DNA from: Tulasnella sp. 424
Taxonomy: Eukaryota > Basidiomycota > Agaricomycetes > Cantharellales > Tulasnellaceae
Assembly: GCA_019633425.1 (NCBI GenBank)
Contig: WSUB01000134.1
Coordinates: 1-64,000 of the forward strand
Direction of reading: 5' to 3'
DNA: 64,000 nucleotides
Shown here: one piece after another, positions 21,998-33,577 of the stretch
How positions within the stretch are numbered: the stretch's first letter is position 1
Layout: every line of letters begins with the position of its first letter
The notes under the pieces: model-generated
The model's input: the letters and a program-made list of their open reading frames with translations, nothing else
Databases searched by the model: none
Told to the model about the DNA's origin: nothing
Program-made: the position numbers and the translations under genes

Positions 21998-23520
21998 TTT
22001 TGGTTGAGGTTGAAAGGCGAGCTAAGGTGGTGTTGAGTAAGACAGCATTTTATACTAGCCTTGAGATGTGGAGATAGAAAGGGAGGTGAAAGGAGAACGG
22101 AAGGGAGAAAGAGAAGGTTGGATGGAACAAGGTCGAACCAAGGTCCTCGCCGACAGGAGTGCCGAGAGCTCGAATTAGTGCCTGGCGGTGTGCGCCAGAT
22201 GCTACCTTGTCCATTTATGAGTCTCGCAGATTAAAATCGGCGTTAGCAGTGTACGTGTGCACACTTGACGGGGAAGGTCAAAGGTCACCGGGAAGGCAGT
22301 GCTAAGCGCATTGTGACGGTATATGGCAAGTTACTGTACCGCGCGGCGCGCGCCGCCTTGGTGGAGAGGCACGTGGGACAGCCTCGCGTCATTTGGCCTC
22401 GAATGAGCCAGTCATCTAGCCAGCGACAGATAGTGGAGATGAATATTCGAGTTTTCGTGTGTTGTTGGGCGACGACTGCGCTCCAGTTCGTTGTTCCGGA
22501 GAGTCGCATGTTGACATGGACCGTTATTCCCTCGCTCGACTCATTCTCCAATGCCAAACCGCATGACCAAATGAACACGTTCTTTCACAGATGATCACTG
22601 ACCCTCCATTTGCACACGAAGGACTGGCGTCGTTAACTTCCTACCGATAATAGGTGGATGGCTGCGGGATCTGAGCTTGGAGAGGTGTAGCAGGTGTTCC
22701 GAGTCAGATTGCCGTTGGATCTTCTTTCAGACGCGAGACTACTCCCCTTCCTAGGTGCTGAGGTTGCCCTTTAAAACCGACCGATCATTTATTCCCTCTG
22801 AGGACTTGAGTGTCCCGACGTGTAGGGAATTTGGATGACAGCTGAGGGCTTCAGGCACACTCTCGAACAACAGCGAACGTGTTCGTGCGCTGGTGCGTCT
22901 TCGCGGACTACAGTCAGAGCCGAGTTATTATAAGGGCCATCCTGCTGATCCGTCACAGATCTTTACGCTCTGGCTTTCGAGAGTGATTAGAACATCAGAG
23001 GTTGTCTGATCCAGCCGTCGTAATTCCACGCCGCAGTCGTTGAAAGGGAATGAGGACAAAAGAGCTCAGTGACGAGAATTCTCCTGGCATTATCACAGGA
23101 GTATTTTCTCAATTACACCAGAATAAGAAGTCGTCTCCATATCAATTTGGGGATCTTGCGGTGTTAAAATGCTGCGTATTCCAGCCAGTTGTATTGCTCG
23201 CGGGCTACCAAACTCCTGGATCGTTAGCAAGTGCACGCGTAATTTTTCTTTCAGATTCCTTTGCACGGGTTGTTTCTTAACTCGCTGCTGACTCAGTGCA
23301 CAGGTCCTACCCGATTCCTCACTTACTATAATTGCTTTGTCTGAAGCCCAAGAAGTCTGTTATTGCGAGAGTTACTAGTATGTGACGACGACGATTAAAG
23401 ACATGGTGAGGATGAAGAATTGGAAGAATCAACTATAAACTTTGGAGTCTCAAGGAGCGGTGGACACCACATTCAGGTCAACGGTCATCCCCTGAAATTT
23501 TCAGACCACTGGGGAATGAT
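21998..23520. repeat. Cassette intergenic block, copy 4 (diverged)
   Basis: This is the most diverged copy of the intergenic block. The TATA motif (minus strand TATAAA at 22049-22054), the purine-rich run near 22100 and segments near 22500, 22800 and 23080-23300 are recognisable against 17347-19184. It leads into an orphan F-box 3' flank at 23525. No coding sequence is supported. Confidence 0.6.
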
Positions 23521-23524
23521 GGCC

Positions 23525-23690
23525 ACACGGCGGGACGCGCATACAACTTTCCCTCCTGTACATTAAGCTGATCGACCACAGAGCCGAAATACAATTGCAA
23601 AACTGGCTGCCGAAGCTACATTAATCGAGGTATCTTGTCTTCTTGATAACAGTCCAATGGGTATCACATTGAATGTGTGTACAAACGTAT
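23525..23690. repeat. Second orphan 3' flank of a deleted long F-box gene
   Basis: Matches the FB3 and FB4 3' flanks (landmarks GACCACA, ATCGAGGTATCTTG, GTATCACA) but lacks the gene. It directly precedes the 3' end of FB5, in the same relation as 12600-12840 to the FB5-type remnant at 12842. Confidence 0.6.
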
Positions 23691-23698
23691 ATACAGTG

Positions 23699-24811
23699 TT
23701 ACGCCTGAAGCCAGCTAACCGAGAACCTCTCTTCAAACCATTTTACGTGTTCTGAGAACTTTCTTCTCTGCGGTGTCTCTGCTGCAGGCTCTGTCGAGAA
23801 GGGCCGGATCCCTGGTCTGATCTCGATCTCCATATTGAGCCTGTTAAGCTCATCAGGAGCCATTGACGATACGACGCCCCGAATAGCGGAAAGCCTTGGG
23901 TGTCCTGAAAATCGAATGAGCTTGAGCTTGGGGCACGAAGAAAGCGAGGGAATGGAAAAGGGAATTTCGGAGAAATAGTTTTCGATGACGAGGATTTCCA
24001 GGTTGGGTGCCCGGATTTTTGAGAGGAAGCCGAATGAGGTAGCTCCTGGATTTGTTATAAATTCCATTAAGGCCGGAAAATCGACACTCTGCATAACTTC
24101 GGCGATCTTCCCGACACTCGTGTTGTCCTCTTTGGGTGTTGCCGTGAACTGAAGTACCGCCAGGTTAGGCGCCGCTCGAACAATTTGACCTAGCCGTTCC
24201 CACTCGACTTGACGAGATGGTGGTGCTAGTTTCCAGCTTAAGAGATCTGGAAGGCTCGGTAGTGAGATCTTGGTCAAGACTCCGCGTTCGGCGAGTATAT
24301 TGATCCGTGGAGCGTTGAGTTCAGTGATAAAAGATGAGTGTTCGGACCCCATAATCCACGCTTCCCGCAGGTTGGGAAGAGGCACGGGGGGCACCAGTTT
24401 GAACCAGGCGTTTTGGTGAATTGATTCCATAGGTAAGAATGTCGTGATAACGTATGTGTTCCACCGGTACGCTTCTTCCCATAGTGCATCTACGGCCCTC
24501 CTCACTTCGGGTCGGTGAAGGTCCGCCGTGACGTCATGCAGCTGGACACGTATGTGCAATGGTGCGGCTTTCGATCGCTTCAACGATTGGTGAACCCGCA
24601 ACAGCGCCGCCTCTGTCGGTGATAGCTCGATGTAGCTCCATAGCGTTGGCGTTTCCAACACAGCCTCATTCCACCTTTTGGACACCATGCGGAGCGATTG
24701 GATGGCCTCAGCTCGCTTGTGCCCTGGTAGTACGAGGCTGAACTCGCGAGCAGGGATTGGGAGGAAAGCCTGAAAGAAGGAACTAAGGAGTTCAGGGGGT
24801 ACTCGATCCAT
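23699..24811 (-). CDS. F-box protein FB5 (single exon)
   Basis: Uninterrupted 370-aa frame starting MDRVPPELLSSFFQAFLPIP, an F-box at residues 3-48 that includes LRMVSKRWNEAVLETPTLWSYI. A PLHIRV motif and LRR-like segments follow (LPNLREAWIMG, APNLEILVIENYF), with a conserved end (KWFEERFSVSWLQA). Length and layout match FB7-FB9 and FB13-FB16, its nearest relatives in the window. It is presumably an SCF substrate adaptor. It lies tail-to-tail with the orphan flank at 23525-23690. A fragment of a sister gene is present at 12842-12985, so it belongs to the duplicated cassette. Confidence 0.88.
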   Translation of the reverse strand: MDRVPPELLSSFFQAFLPIPAREFSLVLPGHKRAEAIQSLRMVSKRWNEAVLETPTLWSYIELSPTEAALLRVHQSLKRSKAAPLHIRVQLHDVTADLHRPEVRRAVDALWEEAYRWNTYVITTFLPMESIHQNAWFKLVPPVPLPNLREAWIMGSEHSSFITELNAPRINILAERGVLTKISLPSLPDLLSWKLAPPSRQVEWERLGQIVRAAPNLAVLQFTATPKEDNTSVGKIAEVMQSVDFPALMEFITNPGATSFGFLSKIRAPNLEILVIENYFSEIPFSIPSLSSCPKLKLIRFSGHPRLSAIRGVVSSMAPDELNRLNMEIEIRPGIRPFSTEPAAETPQRRKFSEHVKWFEERFSVSWLQA

Positions 24812-25544
24812 TGGAATGATGGTCCTGGAAGATGAGTTGCAAAGGTCCGTACGTCAGCACGTGCCAACGTATTTGTAAGCTCCGTGGGATCGCAAACCGC
24901 ACGAAGAGTGGACGTCAGTGAACTGGATCGCACGACTCAACCCTCCTAGAAGTGGTACTTATTGCATGCATTTGAGACGAGAGCGGCGTACTCGAACGAG
25001 AAGATCGATAGCTAGGCAATGTGCAAACGTAATCAATTACATAGACTCGGGCTTCTAAATAAACGAAAACAGAAGTCGAACGCGAACCTATCCGACCTCG
25101 TTCAACCCCCGGTCTTGTCGTGTTGTCCACCATCGAGAACGCTCTGAGGTCCCTATATTCGATACTCGTCTCTCTCTTTGAGGCAATTTCCGGCTTAAAA
25201 AAGGAGTGATTGGTCAGGCGACTCCAAGCCCCCTCTCCACAACTGTCAATTGTCCGGACAGCCATTGAGCAAAGAGTTCTCTAGGGGCGAGGGGCCCTTA
25301 AACCCACCCCATTCAGCTGAATTTCGCGAGGCTCCTTCCGCAACGGGCGTGTATGCTTGGAGGGTCCCGAGATTTCGAGAGATGGCAGCCTTAGGGTTCA
25401 ACTAAGTGAAACGAGACTCTCGGTTACGGAGATCTTCTCTTTAAAGAACATATATATGTTGGAAGGTTGGGAAAGACAAATGATTCTCTAAATTCTGAAT
25501 CTGAGGTATAGGTCATGAGTTGTATGTATCCAACACCACGGTTA
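24812..25544. other. Intergenic region between FB5 and FB6
   Basis: About 730 bp between the FB5 start and the FB6 end. Short open frames occur on the minus strand but show no recognisable motif and no paralogue in the window. The part next to 24811 should hold the FB5 promoter. Nothing else stands out. Confidence 0.5.
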
Positions 25545-27486
25545 TTATAGCCAACTTGAACCCCCAACAAAAAACCCTCGATGCTCCTCGACTTTCCCGA
25601 TGAAGTGCTCCTCACCGACAATCCATTTCAATCTCTCGTTTTGAGCCTCTCTCCAATGCTCTTTTACGAGACTACCCCTGACTACTGTTAAAGTCTGGAG
25701 CCGAGTCGGTGGAGTGGCCGTTGCCACTGATTCCCCTAGTCGGTTCACGAAGTCACCAGAGTTCTCGATGGCCATTGCGGTATATCGAGCTTGTAGCATC
25801 TGGACGAGCGATTCCTCGGAGCGCGACTGACCCTCAATGAACAGGGTCTTCAGTTTTGGAAAACCCCAGGACCACTCGCCGCTCTCCAGACGCATCGGGC
25901 GAGAGAGCAACTCATACAGGAGATGAACGTTGCTGACTTGAAACCCGATACAAAGGTCCAAGACGTTGTCCAGCGTCAAGAACGCTGATATTAACTCAAC
26001 GTGGAGGGGTATAATCGTGGGCTGTATAATTCCCCAACGGCCAAAGACGATTCTGAGGGGCGATTTAGGCTCTATAGGTGCCCACAGACTAGACAGCCAC
26101 CTGGCGCATTCCTCGCGCTGTGTGGGAGTGGACAAGTCAACACCATTTATGTGAAAGGCGCTGTTATCGTCTTCGTCCGGAACCAGGAAGCAGAGACACT
26201 GAGGCCCCACGCATAGCACGGTCATGTTTGTTGACTCCTTGGTAACGACAGATTGCAGCAGGTTGTGGTAGGGAGATGTAGTTCCGGTAAATGGTTCTGG
26301 ACCGGTCCATGAGGTAGTAGAGAGAGTGAATTCTCTTAACGATGATGGGATGATGTTGGATAGGATGTGGTGAGCGAATGCGGTGCTGACGTCGTCCATT
26401 CGTATTCGCTGGAGGGAGGAAAGGCATATTGGCTGTGCTATTGGCTCGGGCCCGCCCATCGTCCAGTCTTCGCTCAACCGTTCAATGTGGAATGACTCTA
26501 GGCGAGGGGCTCCTAAGAGGCAATCGAAAAGTTCGGAGGCGGAGATTGTCATGAAAGATAATTTTAGATCGCGTAGGTTGGATAGTGCCAGGCGATTCCA
26601 ACACCAGTCGAGCTGACGAAGCCTCAGCACTTTCAACCTCTCTGGACTGTTATCCAGAACCCATATCTTGGTACTCCGCTCCCTTGGATTATGTATATCG
26701 TTTTTGTTACGGCTACCTCCACGATACGCGAATCCACAGTGTGGTCCTTCCAAATGTAACTCCTCTAAGATCGGGGACGACTGCTGGACAAGGTCATAGA
26801 CACCTCCATACTCCAAGTCGGCCCCAGACGCTGGCGCGAAGCATAGTACTCGGCATGAATGAATGAGGGGAGAAATCGTGGATACGAAATCTTTAATATT
26901 CATTCGGCGTCTCCCCAGCGTGACAACGACCGGCACACCTCCTGATTTTGCGATCGCCATTTCCAATGGCCGAAGTGAGGACGTGTCTGCCGCGAGGAAT
27001 GCCCACAGGCTACCGGTATTGTTTATTATGTCCTTCCATAGCCGGCAAACAAGGCTGAGACTGGAGAGGTTTTTCAAGAGGTCGGGGTCCATAATCGCCC
27101 TCGTACGGAAGTCAAAGTGCCGATTGGATGCAGCCGACCTAATGACTTCGACGAAAACCTCGGTTGGGAGTGTATGAATGGCCACAAATAGGTTGCGCTT
27201 GGTCATTGCCGCTGTAAGGCATGACGCTGTGGCAGGATTGTCGTGAGGGAAGTGATGATTAATTATGTCGATGAGAGTGACTATGTCGTCCATGGAGGTC
27301 GCATGACTGATGGCTTGCTTCCTAGGAGTCAAGTGTGCATGTTAGATGACTGTGTGTGAAATTAAGTATCGCGCTACGATATACACACACGAGGGGAACT
27401 CTGGCGGGACTATCATACTGAGATTTCAGGTCGACCAGGAGGGCCTGGAAGTCCGACCTCTTTTGTGCCATTTCTCCTTGCTCCAT
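25545..27486 (-). CDS. F-box protein FB6 (long class, two exons)
   Basis: Predicted 624 aa from exons 27486-27389 and 27321-25545. The 67-nt intron has the same phase and location as in FB3, FB4 and FB17; the donor (GTGTGT) is weak, so the first exon is inferred from that family layout. The F-box lies near residues 82-145 (HTLPTEVFVEVIRSAA, then LSLVCRLWKDIINNTGSLWAFLAAD). The body has LRR-like strands (LSNLRDLKLSFMTI, APRLESFHIERL). The C-terminus keeps the family block (WIVGEEHF) with an extra tail of about 15 residues. An alternative in-frame ATG for a one-exon model lies at 27332, inside the predicted intron. The gene is much diverged from FB3/FB4 and closer to FB17. Confidence 0.83.
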
Positions 27487-28068
27487 TTACAAGAATCGGA
27501 TTAAGTTTAGGAGACACTCCTTCACGATAGAGTAATTGCGAGGGAATGTGGTGGGTAATGGAATGTTGGAGGGATTGGTGGCAAGGGGGTGAATTCGAAT
27601 CTTGCCTGCGAGAAGGCTGGCGAGGCCCGAGCGCTCGGAGGTCCCACTTGCCATCTGGGTAGGACCTCACAACTTCCTAAGTGGGAAGTTTTTGTAGACT
27701 CTCCCACGGTTCATATCCCGTGGACTTTTTGTGGGCTGCATCAAGTGAATGACGGGAAGCTCGAGAACAACACATTTGCCATATCATGGACTTTGCACCT
27801 GATGGGAGTCCCTTGCCAAACAAATACTGACTGTAGTGAGGCTACGAGAGTACGATAGTACACCGCAGAACGTTTTCCCGACTATGCGCGTCACTAGGCT
27901 CCCCCACAAGGACCATAGCCAGGGACGACTTCGCAGGTAGGTTACCAGTCCAGCACAGTAGGCTCTAGATTCCGTTAAAGAGCTAGTCATGAGATAATGC
28001 AAGCGGAGAGTGAATGGAACGAACGACCGGTATGTAGGTTTGCGATAAGTCGAAATATTGCCATTCTT

Positions 28069-29217
28069 CTCTTTGAGTAAAAACACGAGAGGTAAGGTCG
28101 AGATCAACCGTATGTAAAGCATGCCAAACTCACATGACTCGTACGGCACATCTACCGGAATCCACTTGACAGGGAAATTCTCGTCAAACCACTTCTGCCA
28201 CTTCGAGTGGAACTCCGTGGCCACGGGCTCGTACACTCCGCAAGCATTGCGCTCCCGGCGGTACTCGATCTCCACGCCTACTCTCTCGGATGTCTCCTTC
28301 GGAACGGTTAACACCCAATCTCGAATCGCACCGGACCACAGGTCCCCCACGAACTGGATTCGAGACAGCGATGGGCAGGAGGCAGGGATGGGGAGTGCAA
28401 AGGGTCTGTACCACCGGTAATCCTGGACGACGATCCTCTCCAGTCGAGGAGCCCGAATGAAGAGGAACAAGTGAAAGTTCCGGGCACGTGGCTCCATGAC
28501 CAACTTTTTTAATGCAGGAAACGTGATGTGGTCGGCCACTTGAGTAAAACCCGATTCCGCCATTGACGGAGATTCGAATTCCGAGGATAAGAATTCAAGC
28601 GTCTCCAATAACGGGCACAGCTGGACGACCTGAAATACCCGCTCCCAGTCAGACTTGACCCTGGGGAATTCGGTGTGCCAGCACTTGAGGCTCGGGGCAC
28701 CGCCGATCCCGAAGACGACCGGGACAGTCCGGAACTCGACTAACTTGTTCATACGAGGGGCTTGAATTAGGGGTTGATTATTCTCGACAAGTCCATGAAG
28801 CCAAACTTCTTCAACGACGGGAAGAGTGCACGGTGGCAATCGGAGCGGGTAACTGTACGTGTAACCATAGCCCACGTAGGTTTTCCACCTATCCGCAGAT
28901 GCCCATACGATTTTCACGGCCCCTTCGAGCCAGCTCTCTCCAGCCTGGGCTTTGAAACTTATCCGGACGTGCAGTGGCACCGCTTTTGAACGCTCTAACA
29001 ACTGGCGATGGTTCCTCCAAACATCCGATACTTCAATATAACTCCAGAGTTCGGGCGTATTCACGATTGCATCGTTCCATTGCCTTGATACCGAACGTAG
29101 TCGATTGAGTTCTTCAGCGCGGCGCGGATAGAGTGGTTTGAAGTAGAGTGTGCATGGTGGAATGGGGAAGTGAAGGACGAAGATGGCGCTGAGTATTTCG
29201 AACGGGAGCTGATACAT
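28069..29217 (-). CDS. F-box protein FB7 (stop codon made by splicing)
   Basis: Predicted 361 aa from exons 29217-28134 and 28070-28069. The start aligns with MDQLPFEIL of FB8 and FB9 (here MYQLPFEIL); the frame is open upstream to 29358 but that part is probably leader. The F-box (QLPFEILSAIFVLHFPIPP, LRSVSRQWNDAIVNTPELWSYI), PLHVRI and LRR-like strands are intact. After KWIPVDVPYES a consensus donor GTGAGT begins, and joining it to the conserved acceptor CAAAG gives T-AG, a stop. Without this splice the frame continues about 95 codons to 27784 with sequence not shared by relatives. FB9 and the damaged FB8 have the same arrangement. It is the first gene of a three-gene minus-strand tandem array. 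Confidence 0.8.
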
Positions 29218-29871
29218 AAATTTGATGTCGGGTGGGATTTTGGAGGGTTTGCAGACTGTTGAGCTTTTTGTGGATGCGGCAGAAGCAGCGCCTAGTGGTG
29301 CGTTGGGGTGGCGGTGCGTATCTCCTTTAGAGGATTCGATGTCTGTGGACTCTCCCACGGTTCAGATGTCTCGGGGCATCAGAAGGGCGCCGTATCCGTT
29401 CAAACGTCTATCGGTTCGTCAGGCACAAGTTCCAGGACAACGAATTTGCCATAGTACATAGTTTGCATCTCATGGCGAGCCTCTTACAAAACAACAACTG
29501 ACTTGGGTCAGGCTACGAAATACGACGGCACCCACACCGGGAAACGTTTAGGCTTCCTCAAAAGGACCATTGCCGGGGACGACTTCGCAAGTAGCTTACC
29601 AGCCCAGAACACCAGGTCCCAGATTTCGTGAAAGAGCTAGCCATACGAAAATACACGAGTAGAGTGAATGGAACAAATGGGCGGTAGGTTTGCCGATGCC
29701 ACGCATTTCGAGTTGGGGGATACGATATGTCATAAAGTCGAAATATTGCCATCGTTCTCTTAGAGTAAAAATGCCAGAGGTAAGGTCGAGATCAACCGTA
29801 TGTAAAGCATGTTAAACTCACATGACTCGGACGGCACATTTACCGGAATCCACTTGACAGGGAAATTCTTG

Positions 29872-30894
29872 TCAAACCACTTCCGCCAACTCCAGTCGCC
29901 CTACCGGCTCGTATACCCCGCACACATTGCGCTTCTGGAGGTACTCGATCTCCACGCCTACTCTCTCGGATGTCTCCTTCGGAACGGTTAACGCCCAAAG
30001 TTGAATCGCACCGAGCCTTGAGTTACCCACGAACTGGATTCGAGACAGCGATGGGCAGGAGGCAGGGATAGGGAGAGTAAAGGGTATGAAGTCCCAGTAA
30101 TCCTGGACAATGATCCTCTCCAGTCGAGGGGCCCGAAGATAGGGGAATATGTCAAACCTCCCGGTCATTGGCTCCATGACCAACTTTTTCAATGCAGGGA
30201 ATGTGATGTGATCAGCCACTTGAGTAAAACCCGATTCCGCCAATGGTGGAGCTTCAGAGTATGAGAATTCAAGCGACTCCAGTAACGGGCACAGCTGGAC
30301 GATCTGAAATACCCGCTCCCATTCGAACTGGACGACGGGGAATTCGATGCACCAGTACCTGAGACTTGGGGCACCGCCGATCCCGAAGATCGGGGTAGTC
30401 TCGCCCTCGACCAGTTTATTCATACGAGGGGCTCGAATGAAGGTATGATCATTCCCGATATTTCCATGAAGAAAAACTTCTTCAACGACGGGAAGAGTGC
30501 ACAGTGGCAGCACTCGGAGCGAGGTACGGGTCATGTACATGTGCCCATAGGACGCGTAGGTTTTCCACCTATCCGCAGATGCCCATACGGCTTTCACGGC
30601 CCTTTCGAACCAGCTCCCTGCCCCCTCCCTGAAGTGTATCCGGACGTGCAATGGCACCGCTTTTGAACGCTCTAACAACGGGCGGGGGTTCCTCCATACA
30701 TCCGATACTTCGATATAACTCCAGAGTTCGGGCGTATTCACAATTGCATCGTTCCATTGCCTTGATACCGAACGTAGTAGATTGAGTTCTTCAGCGCGGC
30801 GCGGATATAGTGGTTCGTAGTGGATTGTGCATGGTGGGATTGGGAAGTGAAGGACGAAGATGGTGCTGAGTATTTCAAAAGGGAGCTGGTCCAT
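29872..30894 (-). CDS. F-box gene FB8, C-terminus truncated by a frameshift
   Basis: Open frame of 340 aa (MDQLPFEILSTIFVLHFPIPP start). F-box, PLHVRI and LRR-like region match FB7 and FB9 closely to the GVYEPV motif. There, comparison with FB9 shows about 8 bases missing, the frame shifts, and a stop follows nine codons later. The expected end (W-x-K-W-F-D-x-N-F-P-V-K-W-I-P-V) is present out of frame downstream to about 29757, including the donor and acceptor that make the split stop codon in its neighbours. It is either a recent pseudogene or a slightly shorter functional protein, since the F-box is complete. Confidence 0.75.
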   Translation of the reverse strand: MDQLPFEILSTIFVLHFPIPPCTIHYEPLYPRRAEELNLLRSVSRQWNDAIVNTPELWSYIEVSDVWRNPRPLLERSKAVPLHVRIHFREGAGSWFERAVKAVWASADRWKTYASYGHMYMTRTSLRVLPLCTLPVVEEVFLHGNIGNDHTFIRAPRMNKLVEGETTPIFGIGGAPSLRYWCIEFPVVQFEWERVFQIVQLCPLLESLEFSYSEAPPLAESGFTQVADHITFPALKKLVMEPMTGRFDIFPYLRAPRLERIIVQDYWDFIPFTLPIPASCPSLSRIQFVGNSRLGAIQLWALTVPKETSERVGVEIEYLQKRNVCGVYEPVGRLELAEVV

Positions 30895-31466
30895 GGATTT
30901 GGTGGTGGGTGGGATTTTGAAGGGTTTGCAGACTGTTGAGCTTTTGGTGGATGCGGTAGAAGCAGCGCCCAGTGGTGCGTTGGTGGCGGTGCGTATCTCC
31001 GTTACTGCCGAGGATTCGATTCAAACGTCTGTGGACTCTCCCACGGTTCAGGTGTCTCGGGGCATCAGAAGGGCGCCGTGGCCATTCAAACATCTATCGG
31101 TTCATCGTGCGCAAGTTCCAGGACTACGAATTTGCCATAGTACAGAGTTTGCATCTCATGGCGAGCCTCTTGCAAAACAACAGCTGACTTGAGTTAGGCT
31201 ACGAAAATACGACGGCACCCACACCGGGAAACGTTTATCCGACTAGGCTCCCTCAAAAAGACCATTGCTGGGGACGACTTCGCAGGTAGCTTATCAGCCC
31301 AGAACACCAGTTTCCAGATTTCGTGAAAGAATTAGCCATACGAAAATACAAGAGTAGAGTGAATGGAGGAAAAGAGCGGTAGGTTTGCCGAAGCCACACA
31401 TTTAGAGTTGGGGGGGGGGGCAGGATACGTCGTGAAGTCGGAATATTGCCATCTTACCACTGCGTT

Positions 31467-32607
31467 CTCTTAGAGTAAAAATGCCAGACGTAAGGTGGAG
31501 ATCAACCGTTTGTAATGAGTTAAACTCACATGGCACGTTTACCGGGATCCACTTGACAGGGAAATTCTCGTCAAACCACTTCCGCCACCTCGAGTCGAAC
31601 TCCGGGTTCACGGGCTCGTGCACCCCGCAAGCATTGCGCTTCCGACAATACTCGATCTCCACGCTTACTCTCTCGGATGTTTCCTTCGGAAGGGTTGACA
31701 CCCAAGCTTGAATCGAATCAAGGTTGGCACCCCCCACGAACTGGATTCGGGACAGGGATGGGCAGGAGGCAGGGAGGGGGAGAGTAAAGAGCGTGGACGT
31801 TCTGTAATGCTGGACGACGATCCTCTCCAGTCGAGGAGCCCGAATGTAGGGGAACAAGTCAAACCTCGGGGTACGTGAGTCCATGACCAGCTTTTTTAAT
31901 GCAGGAAATGTGATGCGGTCAGCCAGTTGCGTAAAACCCGATTCCACCATTGGTAGAGAGCGGGAGCCAGTATATAAGAAGACAAGCGACTCCAGTAATG
32001 GGCACAGCTGGACGACCCCAAGCACCCGCTCCCATTCGGACCTGCCCCTGGGGAATTCGATGTGCCAGCACTCGAGGTTTGGGGCATCAGCGATCCCGAA
32101 GATGCTCGAGTAGTCGACCAACTTGCTTAGACGAGGGGCTTGGATGAAGTGTTTTTTATCCCGGACATATCCATGAAGACAAACTTCTTCAACGATGGGG
32201 AGGGTGCACGGTGGCAGCAATTGGAGCGAGGTAGCGGACATGTCCGTGTACGGTGACACATAGCCCGCGTAGGTTTTCCACCTATCCGCAGACGCCCATA
32301 CGGCTTTCACGCCTTCAATCCAGCTCTCTCCACTCTGGGATTCGAATTCTATCCGGACGTGCAATGGCACAGCTTTTGAACGCTCTAACAACGGGCGAGG
32401 GTTCCTCCATTTATCCGATAGTTCAATATAACTCCAGAGTTCGGGCGTGTTCACAATTGCATCGTTCCATCGCCTTGATACCGAAAGTAGGAGATTGAGT
32501 TCTTGAGCGCGGCGTGGATACAGTGATCTGAAGTGGAGTGTGCATGGTGGAATTGGGAAGTGAAGGACGAAGATGGCGCTGAGTATTTCAAAAGGGAGCT
32601 GGTCCAT
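31467..32607 (-). CDS. F-box protein FB9
   Basis: Predicted 359 aa from exons 32607-31530 and 31468-31467, ending KWIPVNVP with a stop codon formed across the intron (T-AG), as in FB7. The unspliced frame would add 42 codons and end at 31402. The N-terminal F-box (MDQLPFEILSAIFVLHFPIPP, LLSVSRRWNDAIVNTPELWSYI), PLHVRI and the LRR-like region are intact. It is the last member of the tandem array FB7-FB9, whose units of about 1.6 kb share upstream and downstream sequence. A run of ten G lies just downstream near 31413. The probable role is an SCF substrate adaptor with unknown target. Confidence 0.83.
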
Positions 32608-33577
32608 GGATTTGGTGTTGGATGGGATTTTGAAGGTCTTGCGGACTGTTGAGCCTTTTGTGGATACGGTAGCTGGTGGCGTCGAGTGGTGCGTGTTGGT
32701 GACGGTTGCGTATCTCCGTTCCCGCCGAGGATTCGAATTCGAACCGAAAGCAACGATGACCGCTGGACCTCATATGCGCATAGCCTTACGTTGATGGACC
32801 CAACCTCCAACAGATCATCATTGAAAGCCTTCGAGTGTCGTCGTAAAGCTCGGGGCGCCGATCGACGAAAGGGCTTCTCCCCAGATTAGCGAGCGACCGA
32901 GATCTCGCACTGTTCCCTCGACACCAACCCACACCAGTGGAGTGTTCCAGGGATTCGGGCCATTCCCGCTGCTGCAGAACCCACAATCCCCTTCCTCCTC
33001 AAGGTCTCGCTATGAGGGCGTGGGCAGATCCAAAGGTCCTGGACTCTTGGTTGATGTTGCTCACGTTAGATGCGTCGTCTTACAAGCGCAAGCGGACGCC
33101 GAGCCTACTCTCAATCAAGGAGCGTTGAAAGAAGCGACCTAATAATGGCACGCCGCCGTACGTGCGGCGGGTGGTGAAAGAAGGGGCAAGGGTGTGTTCA
33201 TGCGAAGTTGTCGGCTTTTGACTGGCGCTGTGTTTGTTGCTCTGCGGGTGCGGCTTTTGTCCGGTTCGTCCAATCACCTCCCTCGACAGCCCTCGACCGA
33301 TTGACTGCAAAGCGAATCTCATGTTGTGGCCCATTTACAGCAACGTCGCAGCCTTGCCCTCGCTCAATGTCCGTCAACTCATTGATGGAATGGGAGATTG
33401 GGCGATCCTGCTTTCGTCCGTCGCAAGCCAGCCACACAAAAAAATGGGATATATAATTCACGTCCTCTGCAACTTGCCAACATCATCACCCAGTTCCTCC
33501 AACCTCTTTCAAACCCCATCTTCCCTCCCTTCTTTCCTCTTTCCCCCCTTACCGAGTTCTCCGTTCATCCTTCCACC
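32608..33577. other. Intergenic region with P450 promoter
   Basis: The first 250 bp belong to the FB9 5' flank and are shared with the flanks of FB7 and FB8. The remainder leads to the P450 gene. The sequence GGATATATAATTC at 33447-33459 contains a TATA box (33450-33456) about 120 bp before the P450 ATG, followed by a pyrimidine-rich leader (33490-33575), typical of a well expressed fungal promoter. Short open frames here look non-coding. Confidence 0.6.

Noticed and set aside
27784..28068. C-terminal extension of FB7 by reading through the donor
   Set aside because: The extra residues are not conserved in FB8 or FB9, while the donor, acceptor and split stop codon are.
33398..33577. In-frame upstream extension of the P450
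   Set aside because: It begins before the TATA box at 33450. The ATG at 33578 directly precedes a normal membrane anchor.
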